A DNA stretch of 64,000 nt, from the NCBI RefSeq assembly GCF_003259435.1, contig NZ_QLMA01000001.1, positions 1,211,469 through 1,275,468 of the forward strand, written 5' to 3'. Positions 1 to 9,400 of this stretch are shown one piece after another. The notes under the pieces were generated by a model. The model was not told the origin of the DNA, did no database searches, and worked only from the letters and a program-made list of their open reading frames with translations. This DNA is from Chitinophaga dinghuensis (GTDB taxonomy: Bacteria > Bacteroidota > Bacteroidia > Chitinophagales > Chitinophagaceae). The position numbers and the translations under genes were made by a program. The stretch's first letter is position 1. Each line of letters opens with the position of its first letter.

Positions 1-245
1 CGTACGGCCTGGTAGATATCTGACAGGAGGATATTAGCGGCTGGTTTGGCAAGGGTAGCGCCGCCATTTTTGCCTTCTTTACTTTCAATCAGGCCATGGT
101 TGCGGAGATTACTGATTTCCTTGCGTACCAGCACTGGGTTACAGTTGATACTGCCGGCAATATGTTCTGAAGACAGCAATTCCCCTTCTGCCCTGGCCAT
201 CAGGGTCAGAATATGTAAAGAGATGGGAAATCTGCCGTTATTCAT
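1..245 (-). CDS. Rrf2-family transcriptional regulator (5' part, cut by window edge)
   Basis: Reading the minus strand from an ATG at 245 gives about 81 codons open to the window edge. The peptide starts MNNGRFPISLHILTLMA and continues with a winged helix: SSEHIAGSINCNPVLVRKEI is the recognition-helix region, then NHGLIESKEGKNGGATLAKP, the typical Rrf2 wing with its Gly-Gly turn. Rrf2 proteins are small dimeric regulators, some of which bind Fe-S clusters through cysteines in the missing C-terminal half, so the sensor type cannot be judged. The gene is the first on its transcript; a promoter-like TACCTTTG lies about 25 nt upstream of the start. The family call is fairly firm, the target is unknown. 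Confidence 0.8.
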   Translation of the reverse strand, partial: MNNGRFPISLHILTLMARAEGELLSSEHIAGSINCNPVLVRKEISNLRNHGLIESKEGKNGGATLAKPAANILLSDIYQAV

Positions 246-269
246 TCTGTAATTTATGTTGTTACAGTA

Positions 270-277
270 CAAAGGTA
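270..277 (-). promoter_or_regulatory. -7 box (TACCTTTG) of the Rrf2-type gene
   Basis: On the minus strand TACCTTTG matches the Bacteroidota -7 consensus TAnnTTTG and lies 24 nt before the ATG at 245. The expected TTTG about 19-20 nt upstream reads TTTT, so the -33 element is weak. The adjacent TACAGTAC...GTAC sequence could be part of an operator, but this is not established. Confidence 0.45.
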
Positions 278-301
278 CAATAAAGTCCTTAGAAAGAAAA
301 A

Positions 302-736
302 TTATCGATGGTGGCTAAGGAAGAAATAGACCACAGAAGCGGCTATCAGCAGCATTACGATCAGCAGGATGACGCATCCGTTTTTATTAGGCTTTTTAAT
401 GGCGTGGGTGAGTCCTCTTGAAGCCAGGAGGGTATCTACATCCTGTTTGGCATGGAGGAGGGTCATCTCCTGGCCGCCAAGCTTGTTCATTTCAGTGTGG
501 TAGTACCGGACGCCATGGATGAGGCCGTGGTTCAGACAGAGGTCTACCGCCTGATCGGCGATGGCCTTTTTTGCCTGGATCTGCGTTCTGGTGGAGGGGG
601 AACCGGGCAGGACAGCTCTGTGGCAGTGGTTGCACACTACAATAACGTCGGAGGATTTTTTTTCAGGTACAGTGCGAATTACATCATTGCTGCCGCAAAA
701 AGGGCAGACAGAGGCAAGGTCTTGTACAGTGCTCAT
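302..736 (-). CDS. Zinc-ribbon protein with C-terminal membrane anchor, unknown function
   Basis: The 144-aa product starts MSTVQDLASVCPFCGSNDV. A CPFC...CNHC pair near the N terminus forms a likely four-cysteine zinc ribbon. A soluble middle part with a His-rich segment follows, and a single hydrophobic helix (CVILLIVMLLIAASVVYFFL) ends just before the C terminus, so it is probably a tail-anchored inner-membrane protein. An in-frame ATG at 781 would add 15 residues, but it lies inside the terminator hairpin of the upstream gene, so the ATG at 736 is preferred. It is downstream of msrA on the same strand but separated from it by that hairpin. No family was recognised. Confidence 0.65.
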   Translation of the reverse strand: MSTVQDLASVCPFCGSNDVIRTVPEKKSSDVIVVCNHCHRAVLPGSPSTRTQIQAKKAIADQAVDLCLNHGLIHGVRYYHTEMNKLGGQEMTLLHAKQDVDTLLASRGLTHAIKKPNKNGCVILLIVMLLIAASVVYFFLSHHR

Positions 737-776
737 TAATGGAATATCAGTTTTTATAACTGATGGAAGATAACAA

Positions 777-805
777 AACATTTCGGGATTAGCTCCCGAA
801 ATGTT
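777..805 (-). terminator. Hairpin at the msrA 3' end
   Basis: Arms AACATTTCGGGA (777-788) and TCCCGAAATGTT (794-805) are perfectly complementary over 12 bp around a 5-nt loop. The hairpin begins at the msrA stop codon. The run of T after it on the minus strand is short (TTGTTAT), so termination may be incomplete and some read-through into the zinc-ribbon gene is possible. Confidence 0.6.
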
Positions 806-1470
806 TATTGCTTTTTAAGATGGTCCTTGAAAACCTTCTTAAACTTATCCAGTTTGGGCTTGATAACGAAGTAGCAGTAAGGTTGGGAACCATTCTGGTT
901 ATAATAGTTCTGGTGATAGTCTTCCGCCTTATAAAATACCTTGAAAGGCGCGATTTCTGTCACGATAGGCTTATCATAAGCGCCAGATTCCTGCAGTTTC
1001 TTTTTGTAATATTCCGCTTTTTCTTTTTGTTCTTCGTTGTGATAGAAGATAACCGAACGGTACTGCGTACCAACGTCATTGCCCTGGCGATTCAGCTGGG
1101 TAGGGTCGTGGCTGATCCAGAAAGCCTGGAGCAGCTCATCGTAGCTCACTTTGGTGGTATCGTAAGTGACCTGGATAACTTCCGCATGACCGGTGGTGCC
1201 TTCACAAACCTGTTCGTAAGTGGGATTGGGAACGGAACCGCCGGAATAACCGGATTCCACTTTTACCACTCCGTCCAGGTATTGAAACTGCGCTTCTGTG
1301 CACCAGAAGCAGCCACCACCGAAGGTTGCCACCTGATAATTGCTGTTGTGCGTATTTACATCCATATCTTTTGGAACTTTTTCTTTTTTATTTTGAGCGC
1401 AGGCAAACAGCGCTAATGTTATCAGGAAAATAAATATTGAGTATTTTCGCATAAGAATCAGTTTTATCAT
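805..1470 (-). CDS. msrA: Peptide-methionine (S)-S-oxide reductase, lipoprotein form
   Basis: MsrA reduces the S epimer of methionine sulfoxide in oxidised proteins. The catalytic signature GGGCFWCTEA is present, followed by the family motifs GYSGG, GHAEV, HDPTQLNRQGNDVGTQYRS and EDYHQNYY. The N terminus is a lipoprotein signal (LALFACAQ, cysteine at residue 24 or 18 depending on start), so the enzyme probably sits in the periplasm, anchored by lipid, and repairs envelope proteins. A start at the second methionine (MRKYSIF, residue 7) is at least as likely as the first. No MsrB domain is fused. The reductant would have to be a periplasmic thioredoxin-like system, not seen here. Confidence 0.93.
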   Translation of the reverse strand: MIKLILMRKYSIFIFLITLALFACAQNKKEKVPKDMDVNTHNSNYQVATFGGGCFWCTEAQFQYLDGVVKVESGYSGGSVPNPTYEQVCEGTTGHAEVIQVTYDTTKVSYDELLQAFWISHDPTQLNRQGNDVGTQYRSVIFYHNEEQKEKAEYYKKKLQESGAYDKPIVTEIAPFKVFYKAEDYHQNYYNQNGSQPYCYFVIKPKLDKFKKVFKDHLKKQ

Positions 1471-1715
1471 TGGTATAGCCCGACAGTATTTGTTAGACCT
1501 GAATTATGCCCAAAATTTACATCGTCTAATATTATTTACGTGTAAAATGATACAACAGAGCAACAAGTTAAGTAACTTTAACATTCTTTTTTGCCCAGCA
1601 GCAGCGTTTTAACTTTAGCAAACAGAGAATTGTAAATGAAATTAGCGGCCATAACCAAACGTATAGCAGCACGTGCGGTGGGTGGCCTGGATTATTATTA
1701 AACACAGAAGAGAAA

Positions 1716-3827
1716 TTGAAATATTTTCCTGAATCTGCGGTCATGCAGTTGGAATTTGATAAAGTACAGGAGCTTCTTGGCGAGCACTGTAAAACGGAGC
1801 TAGGTAAGCGAATGGCTGCAGAACTCCGTCTGCATACCCACATAGATTATGTAAAAACGGCCCTCCAACAGGCCCACGAATATAAACAGCTAACCCTCTT
1901 ACAGGAACATTTTCCGAATGATTTTGTCCTGAATCTCAAAAGTGAACTGAGGCTATTAGCCATACAAGGCGCTGTTTTAGCTGGTGATCAGGCGATGCAG
2001 CTCCGCAAACTCGCGGAGAGCATGCATAGCATCACCCGTTTCTTTGATCATGACCGTAAAGCGCAGTATCCTGCTCTGCATGAAGTAATCAAAGACACTT
2101 ATTATGAAAAGAAAATCACCGCTTTAATCGACGAAGTGCTGGATGAATTAGGTCAGGTAAAGGACAATGCCAGTCCTGAACTGTCTAAAATCCGCATGAA
2201 TCTGTACCGCAAGCGGATGGAACTGCGCAAGGTATTCGAAAGAATCCTGCAGAAGTTACAGAAACTCAATTACCTGGCGGATCAGGAAGAAGCCTTCCTG
2301 AATGGTCGCAGGGTAGTGGCCATCTATGCGGAAAACAAGCGAATGGTGAAAGGGATCATTCATGGAGAATCCGATACCGGGAAGACGACCTTCCTCGAGC
2401 CGGACGACACCATTGAATTGAACAATGATATACAATCGCTCGAAAGGGAAGAAAGTAGGGAAGTCTATCGTATTCTGCGCCAGCTGACTAGTCAGCTCAG
2501 TCAGTACAGCGGGTTGCTCAACAGCTATCACGACGTACTGGGCATATACGATTTTATCCGTGCCAAAGCCAAACTGGCGCTGGACATGGATGGCAACTAC
2601 CCGATGCTGGTGCCGCATGCGCAGGTGCATCTGGTACAGGCTTACCATCCTTTATTGTTGTTGTATAATCGCAAGAACAGTAAGCCTACCATTCCTGTAA
2701 ACATTACGCTGGACAACGATAACCATATTCTTGTAATCAGCGGACCAAACGCAGGTGGTAAAACGGTGACCCTGAAAACCGTAGGTCTCATCCAACTGAT
2801 GTTACAGGCGGGATTGCTGGTGCCGGTGCACCCCACCTCGCAGCTTGGCATCTTTAAACAGTTGATGATTCATATCGGGGATACGCAGTCCCTGGAGTTT
2901 GAGTTGAGTACCTACTCCTCTCATCTGAAAAATATGAAGTACTTCATGGAGAATGCCAATGGCAAGACTTTGTTCTTCATCGATGAGCTGGGAAGCGGTT
3001 CCGATCCTAACCTGGGTGGGGCCTTTGCAGAAGTCATCATGGAGGAACTGGCGAAGAAACATGCCTTTGGTATTGTAACGACCCACTATCTGAACCTGAA
3101 AGTGATGGCCAATAAGGTAAAAGGGATTATCAACGGAGCGATGGGCTTCGACGAACAAACCCTGATGCCGATGTACAAACTGATGGTTGGTAAGCCTGGG
3201 TCTTCCTATACCTTCTCTATAGCCCAACGTATAGGGCTGCATCCATCGCTGATTGCCCGTGCCAAGAAATTGGTGGATGAAGGGCATTTTCAGTTGGATA
3301 AGCTCCTGAACAAGGCGGAGCAGGATCTCCAGAAAGTGGAAACGGAAAAGAAAGATCTTCATAAACTCCTGAAGGAGAATGAACGGTTGAAGAAGGAATA
3401 TGAGGAACTGGCTGATAAAGAGCGCAAAAATCAGCAGATAACATTCCTGAAATTGCAGAATAAGATTAAGGAAGACGACCTGCAATATCTGAAGGACATG
3501 GAACGTAAGCTCAAGCAAATCGTGGTGGAATGGAAACGTGCCGAGAAAAACGATGAGCGGGAGAAAGTGATGAAGCAGGCAGAGATCCTGCTGTTCCGTC
3601 GCAGAGAAAAGCAGGTGAATGAGAAGCTCGATAAAAAAGTAAACGACAAATTCCAGGAAGTGGGCGGCGCTGCCCAGGTAGGCGACCAGGTGAAAATTTT
3701 GACGAACCGTCAGGTAGGTAAACTGATTGAAATCCGCGATAAACGTGCGATTGTGCAGTTAGGAAAAGTACCTATCAACGTGAAGCTCAGTGATCTGGTG
3801 GTGGTCCAGGAAAAAGTAAACGAATAG
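1716..3827 (+). CDS. mutS2: MutS2-type ATPase lacking a recognisable Smr domain
   Basis: MutS2 proteins are MutS-like ATPases linked to suppression of recombination or rescue of collided ribosomes, not to classical mismatch repair. The clamp and lever region (residues about 1-300) is followed by Walker A GPNAGGKT (343-350), Walker B TLFFIDELGSGSDP (418 on) and the signature TTHYLNLK. A long coiled coil (about 520-640) and a small KOW-like tail (QVGKLIEIRDKRAIVQLG) end the protein. At 703 aa it is shorter than the roughly 780-aa family norm, and the Smr motifs (LDLHG, HGxGxG) are not visible. The start used is TTG at 1716 (MKYFPESAV); ATG at 1743 is the alternative. AraC-type gene follows after about 25 nt. 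Confidence 0.85.
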   Translation: MKYFPESAVMQLEFDKVQELLGEHCKTELGKRMAAELRLHTHIDYVKTALQQAHEYKQLTLLQEHFPNDFVLNLKSELRLLAIQGAVLAGDQAMQLRKLAESMHSITRFFDHDRKAQYPALHEVIKDTYYEKKITALIDEVLDELGQVKDNASPELSKIRMNLYRKRMELRKVFERILQKLQKLNYLADQEEAFLNGRRVVAIYAENKRMVKGIIHGESDTGKTTFLEPDDTIELNNDIQSLEREESREVYRILRQLTSQLSQYSGLLNSYHDVLGIYDFIRAKAKLALDMDGNYPMLVPHAQVHLVQAYHPLLLLYNRKNSKPTIPVNITLDNDNHILVISGPNAGGKTVTLKTVGLIQLMLQAGLLVPVHPTSQLGIFKQLMIHIGDTQSLEFELSTYSSHLKNMKYFMENANGKTLFFIDELGSGSDPNLGGAFAEVIMEELAKKHAFGIVTTHYLNLKVMANKVKGIINGAMGFDEQTLMPMYKLMVGKPGSSYTFSIAQRIGLHPSLIARAKKLVDEGHFQLDKLLNKAEQDLQKVETEKKDLHKLLKENERLKKEYEELADKERKNQQITFLKLQNKIKEDDLQYLKDMERKLKQIVVEWKRAEKNDEREKVMKQAEILLFRRREKQVNEKLDKKVNDKFQEVGGAAQVGDQVKILTNRQVGKLIEIRDKRAIVQLGKVPINVKLSDLVVVQEKVNE

Positions 3828-3852
3828 TAATTGACGTTTAAAATTGACCCAG

Positions 3853-4737
3853 ATGGAAGTAGCAAGCAAATCACCCATACCTGTATATCGACTGGAAGAC
3901 TGTGCTGATGGTTTTCCGTTTCTGATAACGCGAATGAAAGGCTGTGAGCCGATGGTGAAGGATTTTGCCATTCCGCACCGGCATACAGGATATAGTATTG
4001 ATATAGTGGTGAAAGGAAGTATTCATCAGTCGGTCGATTTCCGCCAGCACGAAGTGCAGGCGCCGGCTGTCATGCTGATGGAACCTGACCAGGTACATCT
4101 GCATGAGATGGCAGATGATTGTGAGATGATCAGTATTTATTTTACCGATCAGTTCCTGGTATCCGAACTGCAAGGAGTGGTAAGTTGCTGGCGTTGTATT
4201 TTTAATTCCGGAGTCATACCCTTAAATAATGACCAGCTGGATGAGTTACTCTCTTACGCACTGCTGATTGAGCGGGAGTATGAGAGTAACCGCATCCGCC
4301 GGGAGGAGATTATCCGTAATCTCCTGAATGCCTTTATAATTGCCTGTGGTCGTATATCTGAGCCTGTTACCCGCGATAATATCTGGTTACGTGTGGAGAG
4401 CTCACAATATAATATGGCGCGACAGTTCAAGGTCCTGGTGGATCAGCATTATCATGAAAAATCCCAGGTGTCGGATTATGCCGAAATGTTATATGTCACC
4501 CCTGGCCACTTGAATGATACGGTAAAAGCCCTGATGGGTAGAAATGCGAAGTTTGTGATTGACGAGAAACGTATCCTCGAAGCAAAACGGCTGCTGTATT
4601 GGGGGGAGCATTCTGTAAAACAGATTGCCTCGCACCTGAATTTTGAAGATGATGCTTATTTTAATCGGTTTTTTAAGAAGCATACCGGACAGACGCCGGC
4701 AGTGTTTCAACGAGAAAGCCGTGAAAAGTACAATTAA
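3853..4737 (+). CDS. AraC-family transcriptional regulator
   Basis: The 294-aa protein has an N-terminal cupin-like ligand region (PHRHTGYSIDIVVKG, then a jelly-roll segment with MEPDQVHLHEM) and a C-terminal double helix-turn-helix (about residues 190-290): VSDYAEMLYVTPGHLNDTVKALMG and VKQIASHLNFEDDAYFNRFFKKHTGQTP, the second being the family signature. A TTG nine bases upstream could be a start, but the ATG at 3853 is preferred. It lies just after mutS2 and 400 nt upstream of an RND efflux operon on the same strand, which makes it a candidate regulator of that pump. That link is inference from position only. Confidence 0.88.
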   Translation: MEVASKSPIPVYRLEDCADGFPFLITRMKGCEPMVKDFAIPHRHTGYSIDIVVKGSIHQSVDFRQHEVQAPAVMLMEPDQVHLHEMADDCEMISIYFTDQFLVSELQGVVSCWRCIFNSGVIPLNNDQLDELLSYALLIEREYESNRIRREEIIRNLLNAFIIACGRISEPVTRDNIWLRVESSQYNMARQFKVLVDQHYHEKSQVSDYAEMLYVTPGHLNDTVKALMGRNAKFVIDEKRILEAKRLLYWGEHSVKQIASHLNFEDDAYFNRFFKKHTGQTPAVFQRESREKYN

Positions 4738-5144
4738 ACCCGCAAAAATTTAAATCCATCATAAATAGAATTTTCTATTTTTGCATCGTGAATTTAATCA
4801 ATGACGCTGCCCGTACGTCATGCTAAAATTGAAAGCCATGAAAATTTGTTAGCGGATAGCCGCACATCTGCTGAATTGCTTTAATTATTTTTTTACAGGA
4901 GTAACATATTGCTGCACTTGTACGTATAACATTGCTGAATTAGTTATACATGTGCCAGGTGCAATTCTATGGCTGCATAACACCCGCCCGTAATCGTTAT
5001 GTAAGTACTTAGCGCACTGCCATGCAATATGGCCCTGTATCCTCACGCCCGAATGCTGTCACTGGAACTATTGCTGCGAAGCGAGATGAGTTGTATTGTC
5101 TTCGCACAGGGGATTCTATGCAGTATCACTAAAAACAACAACAC
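4738..5144 (+). promoter_or_regulatory. Long leader region of the RND efflux operon
   Basis: This 407-nt gap holds a promoter-like TATTTTTG at 4776-4783, matching TAnnTTTG, though no clear TTTG lies 19-21 nt upstream. If used, transcription would start near 4790 and leave a 5' leader of about 350 nt before the adaptor gene. Within it an ATG at 4801 opens 27 codons (MTLPVRHAKIESHENLLADS and seven more) ending at 4884. I see no convincing intrinsic terminator and recognise no riboswitch. Whether the short frame is translated is unknown. Confidence 0.35.
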
Positions 5145-6323
5145 ATGAAACCATTGAGATCAATTTTTGCAAACCTGCCGTCAGGCTTACTCTATAGTGC
5201 AATAGTTCTTTCCGCCATGTATGGCTGTGGTACTTCACAGGCTACTCCAGGCGCAGAGAATCAGGCTGCACCATTACCGGTACTCCAGTTGAGCAATGTG
5301 CCAGCTACCACTTACCGGGAATACAACGCCGCCATTGAAGGGCGTGTAAACGTAGAAGTTCGTGCACAAGTGGACGGAATCCTGGAGAAAATATACGTAG
5401 ATGAAGGAGCTTATGTGAAAGCTGGTCAGCCGTTGTTTAAAATAAACGACCGCTTATATAATGAACAGCTCAGCAATGCCAGTGCTACCCTGCAAGCTGC
5501 CCAGGCTAACCTGGAGAAAGCGCAGGTGGAAGTAGATCGCATCTCCCCACTGGTAAAAAATAATGTAGTATCCGATGTACAACTGAAAACGGCTCAATCT
5601 AACTACGCTGCCGCCAAAGCCGCTGTGGCACAGGCACAGGCAATGGTAGGTAATGCCCGCATCAACTCCGGATATACTCTCATCTCCGCTCCGGTAAGCG
5701 GTTATATCGGAAGGATTCCGTATAAAACCGGCGCCCTCGTTGGACGTGCGGAACCACAACCACTGACGGTACTCTCTGATGTGTCAGAAGTATATGCTTA
5801 CTTCTCTATGAGTGAGCCCGACTTCCTGAAATTCAAGAACAATACAGAAGGAGCTACCATCGCGGATAAAGTGAAACACCTCCCGCAAGTAGAACTGCAA
5901 CTGGCGGATAATTCCATCTATCCGCAGAAAGGAAAGATCGAAACCATGGAAGGCCAGTTTGATAAAACAATGGGCGCCGTAAGTTTCAGAGCTACTTTCC
6001 CGAATGCATCCGGACTTTTACGCAGTGGTAATACCGGTAAAATCAGGATTCCTGAACAGTTCGAACAGGCAGTGCTGGTTCCCGCAGAAGCAACCTACGA
6101 AATCCAGGATAAAGTAATGGTATTCGTGGTGGCCGACAGTAACAAAGTATCAGGCGTGCCTATCACCGTGTCTGGAAAAAGCGGTAACTACTACTTCGTG
6201 GAAAAAGGCGTGAAAGCCGGCCAACGTATCGTTTACACTGGTCTGGAACGCCTGCATGAAGGTGCAGTAGTGGCTCCGCAGATGATGTCGCTCGACAGTC
6301 TGCTGAAAGTGAAGCCGCTGTAA
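5145..6323 (+). CDS. RND efflux periplasmic adaptor (membrane fusion protein)
   Basis: This is the AcrA/MexA-type subunit that joins an RND pump to its outer-membrane channel. The signal sequence ends in a lipoprotein-like cysteine (AMYGCG, Cys28). The lipoyl/barrel-sandwich half motif VRAQVDGILEKIYVDEGAYV and its partner SAPVSGYIGRIPYKTGALVG flank an alpha-helical hairpin rich in Ala and Gln (about residues 105-170). Beta-barrel and membrane-proximal domains follow. The 392-aa length is normal for the family. It is first in a three-gene operon with the pump and the channel (gaps of about 115 and 26 nt), so it should assemble with those two. Confidence 0.94.
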   Translation: MKPLRSIFANLPSGLLYSAIVLSAMYGCGTSQATPGAENQAAPLPVLQLSNVPATTYREYNAAIEGRVNVEVRAQVDGILEKIYVDEGAYVKAGQPLFKINDRLYNEQLSNASATLQAAQANLEKAQVEVDRISPLVKNNVVSDVQLKTAQSNYAAAKAAVAQAQAMVGNARINSGYTLISAPVSGYIGRIPYKTGALVGRAEPQPLTVLSDVSEVYAYFSMSEPDFLKFKNNTEGATIADKVKHLPQVELQLADNSIYPQKGKIETMEGQFDKTMGAVSFRATFPNASGLLRSGNTGKIRIPEQFEQAVLVPAEATYEIQDKVMVFVVADSNKVSGVPITVSGKSGNYYFVEKGVKAGQRIVYTGLERLHEGAVVAPQMMSLDSLLKVKPL

Positions 6324-6439
6324 TTAATAACATGTTATAACGGTAATGGATATCCGTAGTCTTTATTCGTATAGCCATTGCCGTAATTACATCTTTTCCC
6401 GCGTTGTCCGAATGGATAACACTTAAATTCTATTGCAAA

Positions 6440-9400
6440 ATGTTCAGAAAATTTATAGAACGGCCGGTATTAGCCACCGTTATATCTATCATACTGGTGT
6501 TACTGGGTATACTGTCTCTCTTTCAGTTGCCAATGACACAGTTTCCTGATATTGCGCCACCCAGCGTAGCTGTAACTGCTTCCTATCCGGGAGCGAATGC
6601 GGAAGTGGTGGCTCGTTCAGTAGCAACGCCTATTGAGGAAGCCGTTAACGGTGTGGAAAACATGACCTACATGACGTCCACTTCCAATAACGACGGTTCC
6701 ATGACCCTCACTGTTTACTTTAAACTGGGTACTGACCCTGATAAAGCGGCTGTAAACGTACAAAACCGCGTAGCCAAAGCTACTCCGCTGTTACCAGCAG
6801 AGGTGGTGCAGGCGGGCGTTAGTACGCAGAAACAGCAGAACAGTATGATCATGGTGGTGAACCTCATGAGCGACAAGGAAGAGTATAATGAGACCTTCCT
6901 TCAGAACTACGCCAAGATCAATATCATCCCTGAAATTCAGCGTGTGACCGGGGTAGGTCAGGCAATGGTGTTCGGCGCCAAAGACTACTCCATGCGTATC
7001 TGGCTGAAACCTGACCGTCTGGCTGCCTATAATATGGCGCCACAGGAAGTACTGGGCGCTATCCACGACCAGAACCTGGAAGCGGCTCCTGGTCGCTTTG
7101 GGGAAGGTAGTAAGGAGTCTTTTGAATATGTGATCAAATACAAAGGAAAGCTGAATAAGAACGATCAGTACGAAGATATCATTCTGCGCGCCAATGCAGA
7201 TGGTTCTGTGATCCGACTGAAAGATGTGGCCAGAGTAGAATTCGGCTCCTTTAGCTATGGTAGCGATACCCGCGTGAACAGTAAGTATGGTATCGGGATT
7301 GCCATCTTCCAGACAGCCGGTTCAAACGCTAATGAAATTCAGGAGAATATCAACAAGCTGATGGCGAAAGCGAAAACTGTTTTCCCAGCAGGCATTGAGA
7401 CCTTCAATATTTATAGTACTAAAGAATACCTGGACGAGTCGATCGACCAGGTGAAACACACGCTGATAGAGGCATTTATCCTCGTATTCATCGTGGTGTT
7501 TATCTTCCTGCAAGATTTCCGTTCTACCTTGATTCCTGCTATCGCAGTGCCGGTAGCAATCATTGGTACGTTCTTCTTCATGCAGTTATTTGGATTCTCT
7601 ATCAACCTCCTGACCCTGTTCGCACTGATTCTGGCGATTGGTATCGTGGTGGATGACGCCATTGTGGTGGTGGAGGCAGTCCATGCCAAGATGGAGCGAG
7701 GTAAAGACCCGAGATCGGCGACGATTACTTCCATGCAGGAGATTTCCGGCGCCATCATTTCCATTACATTGGTGATGTCGGCCGTATTTATTCCGGTTGG
7801 TTTCATGCAAGGTCCGGTAGGGGTATTTTACCGTCAGTTTGCATTCACCCTGGCTATCGCGATCCTGATTTCGGCCTTGAACGCATTGACATTGAGTCCT
7901 GCACTTTGCGCACTGTTGTTGAAAAACAATCATGCGGGCGGACATGGACATGATGCGCAGGAGAAAGCAGCGCCAAAAGGCTTTGGCAAACGCTTCTTTG
8001 CAGCATTCAATACCGGTTTCACCGCAATGACCAATAAATACACCCGCAGCCTGCAATTCCTCATTAAACATAAATGGATCACCATCGGTGGACTCATGAT
8101 CATCGGCGCCGCTACCTTCTTTATGATGCGTAAAACGCCGACTGGATTCATTCCTACGGAAGATCAGGGATTTGCGGTATATGCGGTAACCATGCCTCCA
8201 GGATCTTCTCTGGAACGTACCCGTCAGGTAGTGGATAAGGTGGAAAAGATTATGAAGAATATGGAAGCTACACATAATTACCTGAGCGTATCCGGCTTCA
8301 ACTTCCTGTCTAACTCCAGCAGTTCCACATCCGGCGTAGGTTTCGTGAAAATGAAACCATATAAAGATCGTGGTAAGGTGAAAGATATGAATGCCATTAT
8401 GGCGATGATGCAGCAACAGCTGTTTGGTATCCCTGAAGCGAGCGTATTCGTATTCAGTATGCCAACGGTACCAGGTTTCAGTAACGTGGCTGGTTTCGAA
8501 ATGATCTTGCAGGATCGTAGTAACGGTCCGCTGGACAAACTCGCCACTACTGCATATGGCCTGATTGGAGAGCTGATGAAACGTAAAGAAATCGCATTCG
8601 CATTCACTACGTTCAATACAGGGCATCCGCAATATGAAGTGGAAGTAGACGACAGAAAAGCTAAACAGCTGGGTATTTCTGTATCAGATATTCTCCAGAC
8701 ACTCCAGGTGTATTATGGTAGTATGTTTGCGTCCGACTTTAACCGTTTTGGTAAGTACTATCGTGTGATTGTGCAGGCAGACGCGAATCTTCGTAAAGAA
8801 CCGTCTTCACTGGATGGCGTGTTTGTGAAAAACCAAAGCGGACAGATGGTGCCTATCAATACAGTGGTATCACTGAAACGCGTATACGGTCCAGAAACGG
8901 TAACCCGTAATAACCTCTTTAATGCGGTGACCATCAATGGTCAGACTAAACCTGGTTATAGTAGTGGTGATGCGATTAAAGCAGTTCAGGAAGTAGCGGA
9001 TAAGTATCTGCCAAGAGGATATGCGTACGAGTGGGTAGGTATGTCTAAAGAGGAGATCAGCGCTGGTAGCCAGACTACCGTCATCTTTGTACTGTGTCTG
9101 ATCTTCGTATACTTCCTGCTTGCCGCACAATATGAAAGTTATATTCTGCCACTGGCGGTTATCTTGTCTATCCCACTGGGTATTTTCGGGGTATTTGCTT
9201 TCATCAATATGTTTGGTATCGACAACAACATCTATGTACAGGTAGGTTTGATCATGCTGATTGGATTGTTGGCGAAGAATGCCATCCTTATTGTGGAATA
9301 TGCCGTACAGCGGCGGAAAGGTGGAATGGGTCTGGTAGCTTCTGCTATACGCGCTGCCAGTCTGCGTTTACGTCCTATTCTGATGACCTCCTTCGCGTTT

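Noticed and set aside
808..1416. 202-codon plus-strand frame opposite msrA
   Set aside because: Antisense to a clear MsrA; the apparent peptide is a hydrophobic shadow with no recognisable motif.
2802..3518. 238-codon frame antisense to mutS2
   Set aside because: Opposite the well-conserved ATPase and coiled coil of MutS2; no support.
7586..8632. 348-codon frame antisense to the RND pump gene
   Set aside because: Long antisense frames are common in biased codon sequence; the peptide is Cys/His-rich without domains, while the plus strand is a perfect RND pump.
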